NCBI GenBank assembly: GCA_011388305.1
Contig: DSAF01000137.1
Span: forward strand, 1-36,803
DNA length: 36,803 bases
Direction: 5' to 3'
Source: Candidatus Zixiibacteriota bacterium
Lineage (GTDB): Bacteria > UBP14 > UBA6098
Shown piece after piece: positions 17,579-24,461 of the stretch. Under the pieces are notes generated by a model that searched no databases, was not told where the DNA came from, and saw only the letters and a list, made by a program, of their open reading frames with translations. The first letter of the stretch is position 1. Each line of letters begins with the position of its first letter. The position numbers were made by a program, and so were the translations under genes.

Positions 17579-18062
17579 TCGCTTTTTCGCCGAATTTCTT
17601 GCGCCCCAAATTTGAGAAGAAGAGGTCTGCGATCTCGTCGTAATCTATTTCACTATTCGCACATGCCCGCTCGTAAAGCTCCTCGTTCCAGATTTCAACC
17701 CAAGAGCCAACGCCCAAAACGAGAACTTTGTCCTCGAGTCCGGCGAACTCCCGAAGATGCTTCGGGATGATGATGCGGCCTTGGTTGTCGAGTTGAACCT
17801 CGAAGATATTCGGAAACAATCTTCGCGAGAAGTTCACGACGCCTTTAGCGTCGTATTCCGGCTTGAACTCGCGGGCGGTCTTGAAAAACTCATCTGTGGG
17901 GACGAGCGAGAGGCAGTTGCCGGAGCCTTTGAGCATGATGAAGTTCCGGTAGTATGTCACCTTATCGCTGGGAGTCGTTTCTCTGTCGCACTCTCTTAGA
18001 GCGATGGGTATCTGCAGTCTGCCCTTTGCGTCGATTTTATGTTCGTAGCGTCCGTAAAACAT
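17562..18062 (-). CDS. mraZ: Transcriptional regulator MraZ
   Basis: MraZ is a DNA-binding protein of the AbrB/MazE swapped-hairpin fold that controls the dcw cluster in several bacteria. Two repeats are visible, each with the DxxGR signature: YEHKIDAKGRLQIPIALRE and VQLDNQGRIIIPKHLREFAG. The track start at 18140 cannot be right, because it lies in the -35 box of the promoter and upstream of the expected transcript start. ATG at 18062 gives MFYGRYEHKIDAKGR, the standard N-terminus, and 166 residues. A GGGGA just before it is a weak, closely spaced ribosome binding site. I did not find the direct TGGGA-type repeats described for the E. coli operator. Confidence 0.96.
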   Translation of the reverse strand: MFYGRYEHKIDAKGRLQIPIALRECDRETTPSDKVTYYRNFIMLKGSGNCLSLVPTDEFFKTAREFKPEYDAKGVVNFSRRLFPNIFEVQLDNQGRIIIPKHLREFAGLEDKVLVLGVGSWVEIWNEELYERACANSEIDYDEIADLFFSNLGRKKFGEKANEPAD

Positions 18063-18111
18063 TTTCCCCACATTTAGCCTAAAATAGGGAGCGTCCTCCA
18101 CTTTCATTTCG

Positions 18112-18140
18112 ATTATAAGTCTAATTACCGGAAGAGTCAA
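18112..18140 (-). promoter_or_regulatory. dcw cluster promoter (P-mraZ)
   Basis: On the minus strand TTGACT (18140-18135) and TATAAT (18117-18112) are separated by exactly 17 bases, a near-perfect sigma70-type promoter. The transcript should start near 18105, giving a leader of about 43 bases before the mraZ ATG. No other promoter this strong is visible within the cluster, so it probably drives most of the dcw genes. Confidence 0.85.
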
Positions 18141-18213
18141 GGGGAAAAAACAAAAAAATTTTTATAAGTGCATAAAACATAACAGCATACTAACATCTGT
18201 TCGCTTGACTTGC

Positions 18214-18278
18214 GAAGTAAAAATATCGCAGTTTAGCTATAAATCGCTGTTTTATAATTAGTTATAAAGTTTTACTTC
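18214..18278. repeat. Nested AT-rich inverted repeats upstream of the dcw promoter
   Basis: The arms GAAGTAAAA (18214-18222) and TTTTACTTC (18270-18278) are perfect 9-base complements. Inside lies a second inverted repeat, TTTATAA-TTAG-TTATAAA. The region is markedly AT-rich relative to its surroundings and contains no gene. It may be a structured leader if transcribed from further upstream, or a protein-binding or bent-DNA region. Confidence 0.4.
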
Positions 18279-18327
18279 AGGAATGTTCTAAGCTGGCAGG
18301 AAGAAATTTAATTTATATTTTCGTGTA

Positions 18328-18357
18328 AGTATAATTAGTTATTGCACTGCAGTGCAA
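18328..18357 (-). promoter_or_regulatory. Possible second upstream promoter overlapping a palindrome
   Basis: On the minus strand TTGCAC (18357-18352) and TATACT (18333-18328) are 18 bases apart, a plausible but weaker promoter. Its -35 box lies in the 22-bp palindrome at 18339-18360. A transcript would run through the AT-rich inverted repeats into mraZ. This is inferred from spacing and match only. Confidence 0.3.
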
Positions 18358-18360
18358 TAA
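18339..18360. repeat. 22-bp perfect palindrome
   Basis: Each half reads TTATTGCACTG (and its complement), with full dyad symmetry and no spacer. It lies about 60 bases beyond the cca stop and 200 bases upstream of the mraZ promoter. Dyad symmetry with a central CTGCAG suits a dimeric repressor site. As RNA it would form a 9-bp hairpin with a TGCA loop, but there is no T-run beyond it, so a simple terminator is less likely. Confidence 0.6.
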
Positions 18361-18420
18361 GTTACGCGCGCGAGAAAAGGAGTAGAGGTTTTTTCTGAAA
18401 GTCGGTGGCTTTTTAATAAT

Positions 18421-19662
18421 TTACAAACTACGCGAGGTAATGAAATGCTCCGCGTCATCGAGAGTGTGGACTTCGCCGGAAAGCTCGGCATATCTTAGTT
18501 CTGAGAGGATTGTAGCTACTTTTTCGGCGGGAATATCTTTCACAATTTCGCCGAGTGCACTGCCCCTTAAGAATCTGGGTGCGCCTAAATTCGGAAACCG
18601 CCGCGCGAGACGAGTCTCTAATCGAACGTCCGGAGCAACGAGCGCAGTCAGCTTCCGCACGGTAGAAAGTTCGGGCGAGTCCGCCAGCGCGGTCGATAGC
18701 GCTTTGGTTAAGTTGTCGAAGTCAAGCGCTAACCGAATGCCGTCGAGAATGCGCGAAATTTTTTCGCGCTCTGCCTTCGGGAATTTCAATCGTTCGAGTT
18801 TTTTATCAACTTCAATACGTAAGTCTTTATTTTTCAATTCGATAGGCGCGAGAAAAATTGCCCACATCCCTGCGCGGGAGATTCCGTGCACTGCCGCACT
18901 ATTGAGAAGCGCTACCCGACGAGCCAATTCGATGTCATCGCCATCGAACTCTTCGCCGAAAATCGCGCACCAAATGCCGAGCTTGATGAGCAGTTCCAAG
19001 CCATTCCCCGAATGACTGCACTCGAGGATCCCGCCGATTTCACCGCGAACTCTCTCTGCAGATAACGTCTTGACGCCGTTTGCGAGTTTCTCTATTGCAA
19101 CAGCGTCATCGGACGACAGCTTAAAATCCAGCCTTGTCGCAAAGCGCACTGCCCGAAGTATGCGAAGTTTGTCCTCCTCATATCGCCTTATCGGTTCGCC
19201 TATCGCGCGTATTGTTCTCGCTGACAAATCCGCGACGCCTCCCACGAGATCGACGACCTCCAACGTGATCGGGCGCACGGCGAGTGCGTTAATCGTGAAA
19301 TCGCGACGCCGAACATCACGCTCAAACGAGTCGGTCAGGCGCACCTCGCAGTGTCTGCCATCGCAGGATGCTTCCTCACGGAAGCGCGCGATTTCGATAG
19401 TTCCGTGCTCGGATGGCACACGATAGACGGAGTATTTGCAAAAGCCCCACGGTCGGGCGTTCGGAATTAGCTTCTCCAGTTCTTCGGACGGGCAAGCCGT
19501 GCACAAATCCACATCCGGAGAGGGAATTTCCAGAAGCGCATCGCGGACGGCGCCGCCCACGACGAGCGACTCAAATCCTGCGCGCTGGAGCTTTTCGGCG
19601 ATGTCGAGCGCAAGAATAAACTGAACCCGCGAGACCTCGTTCTCCGGAATGCGAAGCCTCAC
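18421..19662 (-). CDS. cca: tRNA nucleotidyltransferase / poly(A) polymerase family (CCA-adding type)
   Basis: This is a class II nucleotidyltransferase that adds or repairs the tRNA 3' CCA. The head domain has VVGGAVRDALL (GG...RD, about 36-41) and DVDLCT with the two metal-binding Asp (50 and 52). RRRDFTINALAVR (118-130) and RYEEDKLRILRAVRFATRL (neck, nucleotide recognition) follow. The rest is a helical body and tail. Sequence alone does not separate CCA-adding, A-adding or poly(A) polymerase activity. The tRNA-Glu in this window already encodes CCA, so a repair role is reasonable. The start is GTG, overlapping the preceding stop by four bases (GTGA), so it is coupled to an unrelated-looking secreted protein gene. 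Confidence 0.93.
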   Translation of the reverse strand: MRLRIPENEVSRVQFILALDIAEKLQRAGFESLVVGGAVRDALLEIPSPDVDLCTACPSEELEKLIPNARPWGFCKYSVYRVPSEHGTIEIARFREEASCDGRHCEVRLTDSFERDVRRRDFTINALAVRPITLEVVDLVGGVADLSARTIRAIGEPIRRYEEDKLRILRAVRFATRLDFKLSSDDAVAIEKLANGVKTLSAERVRGEIGGILECSHSGNGLELLIKLGIWCAIFGEEFDGDDIELARRVALLNSAAVHGISRAGMWAIFLAPIELKNKDLRIEVDKKLERLKFPKAEREKISRILDGIRLALDFDNLTKALSTALADSPELSTVRKLTALVAPDVRLETRLARRFPNLGAPRFLRGSALGEIVKDIPAEKVATILSELRYAELSGEVHTLDDAEHFITSRSL

Positions 19663-20516
19663 TTGCCCGCCCCGATAATCGCGATAGCCCGCTTGACAGA
19701 ATTGCCCTCGGAGTCACTCGCGAAAACGATATACACGCCGGCGGGAAGGCGTTTTCCGCGGTCGTCTGTGCCGTCCCACTCAATGTTGAAGCCGACCGGA
19801 TCCTCCGGCCGCGCGAGAATTCGGTGGGAAACGCCGCTCCGGTCGTAAATCCTCACAAGGAGGCCGCTCCCCGGAAGTGCGACGCGAATATGCGCAACCT
19901 CCCTCGAAGGGTCGAACGGGTTAGGCGAGATTTCGATACTATCTTCCCCCTCCGGCTTGCCCCAAATAGCATTCGGGCAACCGGGAGTGCTCCCGGCAGG
20001 GCAACAGACGATCTCCGTCCCGCCGATAGTAGTCACCTCGGCGGAGATGTCGTATGTCATGCAATCGCCGAAGTCGGCCTTGACGTAGGTAATTAAATGC
20101 CGTTCCCTGCCCTCGGGGTCGTGGAGGCGAACGAGGTCGCGGTCATTGTTGAGAATCGGCCATCCGCTGGGACGTATGATAAATGCGCCCTCGCAAAGCG
20201 TGTCGGCGAAAATATCGGGGTTTTGGCAGAGGACGGCGAACTGCCCGGGATGCAGGGTGCAAGGGGGAATCGTCCGAAGGGCAAGCTCATCGCCGAGTTG
20301 CCAACCGGTCAAATCTACGGGAGAATCGCTTTGATTATATATCTCAACCCATTCCGGAAGCCCGCTCGACTGGATGAACATGAACTCGGTAATCGCAATC
20401 GGCCAGCCGGGGATAATGTCCTCGGCGGAAGCGACAAGCGGTATATATAATGTAAGGAATAGAATCGCGAATTGCGGAATAATTCGTCTGCCGAATTTGC
20501 GTTTTCGATGCATCAT
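19659..20516 (-). CDS. Secreted lamin-tail domain protein with FlgD-like C-terminal domain
   Basis: This 285-residue protein has an N-terminal signal peptide (hydrophobic FAILFLTLYIPLVASAED, cleavage likely after ASA). A lamin-tail-type beta domain follows (about 38-150). Its signature AITEFMF...PEWVEIYNQSDSPVDLTGWQLGDE is typical of LTD domains. The C-terminal 90 residues (ISPNPFDPSREVAHIRVALP ... IYDRSG ... WDGTDDRGKRLPAGVYIVFA) match the FlgD-like/secretion-sorting beta domain common at the ends of secreted proteins in FCB bacteria. Two cysteine pairs are present in the mature part (CTLHPGQFAVLC and IVCCPAGSTPGC), which may need oxidative folding. The gene overlaps its neighbours by four bases on both sides (ATGA and GTGA). 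Its function is unknown. Confidence 0.85.
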   Translation of the reverse strand: MMHRKRKFGRRIIPQFAILFLTLYIPLVASAEDIIPGWPIAITEFMFIQSSGLPEWVEIYNQSDSPVDLTGWQLGDELALRTIPPCTLHPGQFAVLCQNPDIFADTLCEGAFIIRPSGWPILNNDRDLVRLHDPEGRERHLITYVKADFGDCMTYDISAEVTTIGGTEIVCCPAGSTPGCPNAIWGKPEGEDSIEISPNPFDPSREVAHIRVALPGSGLLVRIYDRSGVSHRILARPEDPVGFNIEWDGTDDRGKRLPAGVYIVFASDSEGNSVKRAIAIIGAGK

Positions 20517-21037
20517 TCCGTATCGTCTTGAGCTTCGAGCAACTTACCGGAAATTAGATATTCCTGAAATGTCAAATCTCGATACCAATATCCGCCGACA
20601 TATTGAAGAATCGTAGTGAACTGCTGTGCATCGACATAGCCGGGAAGCGCGGCGACTACTTCGCCGGTAGTGTCGATAAAAGTCGTGTATGGCACGCCTC
20701 TTCCAGCGAAGATTGCCGCGATTTCGCGTTCTGCAAGCTGTCTGCCCATCCAATCGATTCGGCGGTTCGAGGCGATGTTCAGCTTCGCCCCGATGAAGCC
20801 CTCATCCAAAATGCCGAGGACTGTCGTGTCTTTGAATGTAGAGTTGTCCATTCTACGGCACCAACCGCAACCTAATGAATAGAAATTGATTACGAGGTGC
20901 TTTCCCTCGGACATTGCCAGCGGATATGCCTCGGCGAAATCGAGCCATTTCCAGGCGGAGTCTTCCGCCGCCGAAGCAGTAAAAGCCATAGAGGCAAGCA
21001 CGAACACAATTAGCAATATACGAACTTTATTTTTCAT
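20513..21037 (-). CDS. Secreted thioredoxin-fold protein with CGWC active site
   Basis: The 174-residue product has a signal peptide (IRLLIVFVLA-like core, ending near TASAA) and a thioredoxin fold. LVINFYSLGCGWCRRMDNSTF carries the redox pair Cys57 and Cys60, and GVPYTTFIDTTGEVV carries the cis-proline (115). This is the pattern of the Thioredoxin_7/SoxW-like group, probably periplasmic. It may form, break or isomerise disulfides; the next gene encodes a Cys-containing secreted protein and could be a substrate, which is inference. ATG at 21037 has no Shine-Dalgarno; a consensus promoter ends only seven bases before it, so the mRNA is predicted to be leaderless. The stop overlaps the next start (ATGA). 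Confidence 0.9.
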   Translation of the reverse strand: MKNKVRILLIVFVLASMAFTASAAEDSAWKWLDFAEAYPLAMSEGKHLVINFYSLGCGWCRRMDNSTFKDTTVLGILDEGFIGAKLNIASNRRIDWMGRQLAEREIAAIFAGRGVPYTTFIDTTGEVVAALPGYVDAQQFTTILQYVGGYWYRDLTFQEYLISGKLLEAQDDTE

Positions 21038-21044
21038 GGCAGTT

Positions 21045-21072
21045 ATTATACTTATAGCCCCGCTAATGTCAA
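21045..21072 (-). promoter_or_regulatory. Promoter of the thioredoxin-LTD-cca operon (predicted leaderless)
   Basis: TTGACA (21072-21067) and TATAAT (21050-21045) are both perfect consensus with a 16-base spacer on the minus strand. Only AACTGCC separates the -10 box from the ATG, so transcription should begin at or within one or two bases of the start codon. Confidence 0.85.
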
Positions 21073-21170
21073 ACCAAATCCCTCGGCGGCCTCAAAATTT
21101 GCCTTTCGGATGTATCAGTCGCGCGATACGGGCGTGACCGCTTTTCATAGTGAATAAATATCGCAGAGTC

Positions 21171-21186
21171 AACGCGATAGCGCGTT
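21171..21186. repeat. Small inverted repeat downstream of the roadblock gene
   Basis: AACGCG-ATAG-CGCGTT forms a 6-bp stem 49 bases beyond the mglB-like stop. On the minus strand no T-run follows, so it is at best a weak or factor-assisted terminator. On the plus strand it is followed by TTAGATTTTT, but no plus-strand gene precedes it. Confidence 0.3.
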
Positions 21187-21234
21187 TTAGATTTTTGGGC
21201 GATAGGCTCTCGGTCTCGTTCTGTCGGAGAAGCC

Positions 21235-21642
21235 CTACTTCGAACGCGCGATTAGGTCGGCGATAATCGGTTCGAGACGCTTCGATGTCTCGCGTGCGGT
21301 GAGGCGAATCATGGCGATTGTCGTGGCGACATCGAACACGGCGACCAATATGCCGAAATCGGCCACGAGAGCGATATATATGTTAATCCTTTTCCCCTGA
21401 TGAAAAACGCCGGTGAATTCCTTTTCGCCCACGACCGATGCTAACGCCTGTGTGCTCGCGAAAGAGCCGGCGGTTAGTGCGGCCAGCGACTGAACATCGA
21501 CGCCGGCGAAATCGCCCCTGCGCGAGAGTATCATGCCGTTCTTGCCGACGAGCATCGCCAGCCGTGCGCCGCTTTCCTCGATGAAGCCCGTCAGGACGGA
21601 CTCCAGCTTAATCTTATCGCTCTCCAAAATGACTAAATTCAA
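21235..21642 (-). CDS. mglB: Roadblock/LC7 domain protein (MglB-like)
   Basis: This 135-residue protein is a single roadblock/LC7 domain. The first helix (KIKLESVLTGFIEESGARLAMLVGKNGMILSRRGDF) and the helix with AALTAGSFASTQALASVVGE are the usual landmarks. The later FTGVFHQGKRINIYIALVADFGILVAVFD gives the closing strands. In characterised systems MglB is the GTPase-activating partner of MglA, and the adjacent gene here is mglA, so this role is likely. The start is a TTG with GGGGAG only two bases away, an awkward spacing. No better codon exists nearby, so the exact start is uncertain. It is the last gene of its apparent operon. Confidence 0.88.
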   Translation of the reverse strand: MNLVILESDKIKLESVLTGFIEESGARLAMLVGKNGMILSRRGDFAGVDVQSLAALTAGSFASTQALASVVGEKEFTGVFHQGKRINIYIALVADFGILVAVFDVATTIAMIRLTARETSKRLEPIIADLIARSK

Positions 21643-21650
21643 AACTCCCC

Positions 21651-22250
21651 CTATTTCTTGATGTCTTTGAGGATTTTCGCCACGACCATGCGAGTGATAT
21701 AGTTCAACACCTCGAAAACGCCCTTGCCCTCGGTCGCCACGGCCTCGAACGAGGGGACTTTGAACTCCTCACGATTGAGAAGATATTCCATATACTCCGG
21801 CCTTGCCGCATCGGCGAGGTCGCGTTTGTTATATTCGAGGATATAGGGAATATCGCTAAGTTTGACGCCTTCTTCGAGAAGATTCTCTTTGAGGTTCGTG
21901 AAGGAATCGACATTGTCCTTCTGGCGCGACCACTGCGAATCCGCGACAAACACTACGCCATCGGCGCCCTGAAGCACGAGCTTTCGCGTGGCGTTATACT
22001 GCACCTGTCCTGGGACAGTATAAAGCTGAAATTTCGCTTTGAAGCCGGGGATAATGTCAGTCTCCAACGGGAGGAAGTCGAAATACAGCGTCCGGTCGCC
22101 CTCCGTAGCGATGGACACCATATCCGTGAGATTCTTGCTCATTATTCGCTGATGTATGTAAAGCAAATTCGTCGTCTTGCCGGACATGCCCGGACCGTAA
22201 TAGACGATTTTAACCGTTACCTCTTTATCGGCTACGCTAATCTGCGCCAT
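21651..22250 (-). CDS. mglA: Small Ras-like GTPase MglA
   Basis: MglA is a cytoplasmic Ras-like GTPase that sets cell polarity in Myxococcus and other bacteria. The 199-residue protein has the P-loop GPGMSGKTTN (19-28) and TVPGQ (78-82), the MglA-type G3 motif that replaces DxxG. NKRD (141-144) is the G4 motif that selects guanine. TEGDRTLYFDFLPLE is the conserved switch region of the MglA family. The ATG has AGGGG five bases upstream. It lies 8 bases ahead of the roadblock gene and 35 bases after a large membrane-protein gene, so the three are probably co-transcribed. Confidence 0.95.
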   Translation of the reverse strand: MAQISVADKEVTVKIVYYGPGMSGKTTNLLYIHQRIMSKNLTDMVSIATEGDRTLYFDFLPLETDIIPGFKAKFQLYTVPGQVQYNATRKLVLQGADGVVFVADSQWSRQKDNVDSFTNLKENLLEEGVKLSDIPYILEYNKRDLADAARPEYMEYLLNREEFKVPSFEAVATEGKGVFEVLNYITRMVVAKILKDIKK

Positions 22251-22285
22251 ATAGACCCCTCATAAAAATCAAAGCCCCTCAACGC

Positions 22286-24316
22286 CTAACTCTGTTTTTC
22301 GCCTAATGTCTTCTCGTCAAAACCGATTTTCTCGGATAGTTCCTCGGCTTCGGAAGCCCATTTGGAATCTTCACGGTTTTCGGGCATTTTCTCTATCAAT
22401 ATCTCCGGCGAAACCTGTTGCATAATGTCAGCCAGCGGAATCAGCAGGGTCAGCTCCTGAAGGTTTCTGCCCTGCTCGGCGGAGATGAAATTAACCAGCT
22501 CGATGGGCACTTGGTTGTATATGTAATCCGCCGTAAGCTCGATTTTTCCGGTCTCGAGTTGGTCAATAATCATCGAGAGCGGCACCTGCAACTTGTAATC
22601 CGAGCCGCGCCGAAGTAGCTTATTCAGCACAGCGGAAGCCTCGCTGGTTTTGCCGTAGTCGATAATCCTGCGAACGGAGATTGTCACCGTGTCCGAAGGC
22701 TTCTCCGCGAGGCCTTTACCGGCGGGCTTGGTCTTGCCTTTTTTATCGGTCTCTTTTGCCGGTGGCTTTTCGTCCTCGGCGGGTTCAAGAGGAAGGCCGG
22801 GGGCTTGTTCGGATTCCTCGTCCGGCATTCCCGGAAAATCCGGAAGCGGCGGGAGGTCATCGAGCGAGACGATTGGTTTCTCATCGAACGATAAATCCGG
22901 AAGGTCGCTATCGCCCAAAGACTTAAGGAACTCATCGAGATCGGGCTTTTCTTCTTCCGGCGGTTCGGCCTGCTCGTCCATTTCGTCGATAAAAGATACT
23001 TCTTCGGCAATTCCGTTGGGCAGTTCGATTTCATCCTTAGGAGGCTCCACCTCCGGAAGAGGCGGCTGTTCGTCGATTGGCGGAAGCGGCGGCGGCGGAA
23101 TATCGCCGATGAGTTCTTCGATATCGACTGCGTCTTCGGCGGGAGGTTCCTCGGGCAGAGGCGGTTCCTCCGGTTGTTTCTGAACTGGTGGCTCGCCTTC
23201 CGGTTTCTTGGATGGCATCTCGACTTCCAGTTCAGGAAGGCCAAGCTCGGGGGCCTCCTCTTTAGGCAACTCCTCGGCACCGGGAATTTCGAATGCGGGT
23301 AACTCGATTTCGTCCGGCAAAATCTCCGGTGAGGGCTGTTCGGGAGGCGTTTCGAGCTTTAGCTTCTTAGGCTCGGCGCCGAACATTTCAAGGGCTTCAT
23401 TCGGCTCATCGGGAAGTAGCGGCTTTATTTCCTCCGAAACTTCGAGTTCGGCAAGCTCTTTGAGTAGCTCGTCTCCGCTCTCGCCTGCGCTATCTTTGAG
23501 GGACTCCTCTTCGCCCAAAAGCTCTATAGGCTCAGGCTCCTTGTCGCCCTCGCCGAAGAAGCTCTTTCCGTTAAGCTCCCCGAGAAGTGCTTTGAGTTCG
23601 GCGTCCAATTCATCGGATGGTGATGGCTTTTGGGACTCGGGTGTTTCCGTCTTTGGTTTTTCTTGGGGCTTCTTCTCGGTCTCAAACTCCTCGGCCAAAT
23701 CCTCCAAGCCAAGCTCTTTCAGCAATTCGGAAGATATTTCGCCCGATGATTTCCCCTTCTCGACAATTTCCGATGCCTCTTCTTCAGAGCTAAAATCTTC
23801 GAGCCACTCCGGCGGCAATTTCGTTTTCGGCGGCGGAGGTGGAAGATTAGCGGTTTTGGGCTTGGCGGCTTCTTCTTTTTCGGCCTTCTCGCGCTCGACC
23901 TTTTCGGTTATCACCGCAACAAGTAATGGATATGCCAAACATGGCGAGAGAAGAACTTGAACGATGAAAACATAATTGTTTATATAAAGAGCATTGAAGA
24001 AGTATTCTCCGAAGCCTTCGTGTAGTTGGGCAAAGAGCATGAAAAGAACGGTGCCTATCATTATCGAGAAGAGCAACCTGAAAAAGAGGATTATCAAGAA
24101 GCCTTGAACCCAAAGATTTGGTTTGATTTTGTAATTTGAAAAGAGGAACAGGGACACGAGATAGACGACAAGCTCGAAAAGCACTTTAAAGCCTATTGGG
24201 AACTCCAGCACCGGAAGAGTTCTCGATGCGGAGAACAATGCCGCCGAGAGCGCCACTCCCACGAGGAACACTACCACGACTATAATCAATGAGGTTTTCG
24301 TGCTCAAGTTCTGCAT
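22286..24316 (-). CDS. Four-helix membrane protein with long acidic/proline-rich cytoplasmic tail, MglA-linked, unrecognised
   Basis: I do not recognise this 676-residue protein as a named family. About 140 N-terminal residues form four membrane helices (near 8-30, 40-60, 70-97, 112-136). From about 145 to 530 comes a low-complexity segment dominated by Glu, Pro, Leu, Ser, Asp and Lys, with repeated PEE, LPE and PPLP-like strings; it is presumably disordered and cytoplasmic. A folded C-terminal module of about 130 residues follows. It contains VTISVRRIIDY, KLQVPLSMIIDQLETGKIELTADYIYNQVP and LLIPLADIMQQVSPEIL, which look like related VPL..I..Q-type motifs. The gene is the first of an apparent operon with mglA and the roadblock gene. 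A membrane scaffold or receptor for MglA is a reasonable inference, not a demonstrated function. Confidence 0.85.
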   Translation of the reverse strand: MQNLSTKTSLIIVVVVFLVGVALSAALFSASRTLPVLEFPIGFKVLFELVVYLVSLFLFSNYKIKPNLWVQGFLIILFFRLLFSIMIGTVLFMLFAQLHEGFGEYFFNALYINNYVFIVQVLLSPCLAYPLLVAVITEKVEREKAEKEEAAKPKTANLPPPPPKTKLPPEWLEDFSSEEEASEIVEKGKSSGEISSELLKELGLEDLAEEFETEKKPQEKPKTETPESQKPSPSDELDAELKALLGELNGKSFFGEGDKEPEPIELLGEEESLKDSAGESGDELLKELAELEVSEEIKPLLPDEPNEALEMFGAEPKKLKLETPPEQPSPEILPDEIELPAFEIPGAEELPKEEAPELGLPELEVEMPSKKPEGEPPVQKQPEEPPLPEEPPAEDAVDIEELIGDIPPPPLPPIDEQPPLPEVEPPKDEIELPNGIAEEVSFIDEMDEQAEPPEEEKPDLDEFLKSLGDSDLPDLSFDEKPIVSLDDLPPLPDFPGMPDEESEQAPGLPLEPAEDEKPPAKETDKKGKTKPAGKGLAEKPSDTVTISVRRIIDYGKTSEASAVLNKLLRRGSDYKLQVPLSMIIDQLETGKIELTADYIYNQVPIELVNFISAEQGRNLQELTLLIPLADIMQQVSPEILIEKMPENREDSKWASEAEELSEKIGFDEKTLGEKQS

Positions 24317-24341
24317 AGCCCGATTAAGTTAGTTGTGCGGA

Positions 24342-24369
24342 ATAATACGCACTCTGTTCAAAATGTCAA
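24342..24369 (-). promoter_or_regulatory. Promoter of the membrane protein-mglA-mglB operon
   Basis: TTGACA (24369-24364) and TATTAT (24347-24342) with a 16-base spacer lie just upstream of ATG at 24316. The expected transcript start is near 24335, leaving a leader of about 20 bases without a clear Shine-Dalgarno. The -35 box is inside the perfect inverted repeat 24356-24380. Confidence 0.75.
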
Positions 24370-24380
24370 ACATTTTGAAC
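24356..24380. repeat. Perfect 10-bp inverted repeat centred on a -35 box (candidate operator)
   Basis: The arms GTTCAAAATG and CATTTTGAAC are exact complements around five bases. On the minus strand the centre reads TTTGACA, overlapping the -35 element of the mglA-operon promoter. The position suits a repressor or activator dimer. It could instead be a hairpin after the giant gene, but no U-run follows it on the minus strand. Confidence 0.7.
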
Positions 24381-24461
24381 GGTCAAGTTTTCGGCGATTA
24401 CTATCTTATACTCGTTCCTTGCGCTTCTCCTTGCTTCTACGAATATGCCTTATAAGAACTC

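Noticed and set aside
18062-18140. MraZ-type operator repeats (TGGGA spaced by five bases) at the mraZ promoter
   Set aside because: Only isolated GTGGAG and GTGGGG strings are present, without the regular direct-repeat spacing, so an autoregulatory site cannot be claimed.
18062-18140. Longer mraZ starting at 18140 as in the ORF track
   Set aside because: That start lies within the -35 box of the dcw promoter and would not be transcribed from it; family members start at MFYGRYEHKID.
22689-23960. Long plus-strand ORFs of Ser/Gly-rich composition
   Set aside because: They are antisense shadows of the Glu/Pro-rich tail of the membrane protein; GAG/CCG-rich codons read backwards give Ser and Gly runs.
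24356-24380. Hairpin as the transcription terminator of the giant gene
   Set aside because: On the minus strand the stem is followed by AGAGTGCG, with no U-run, and the stem is AT-rich; the promoter and operator reading fits better.
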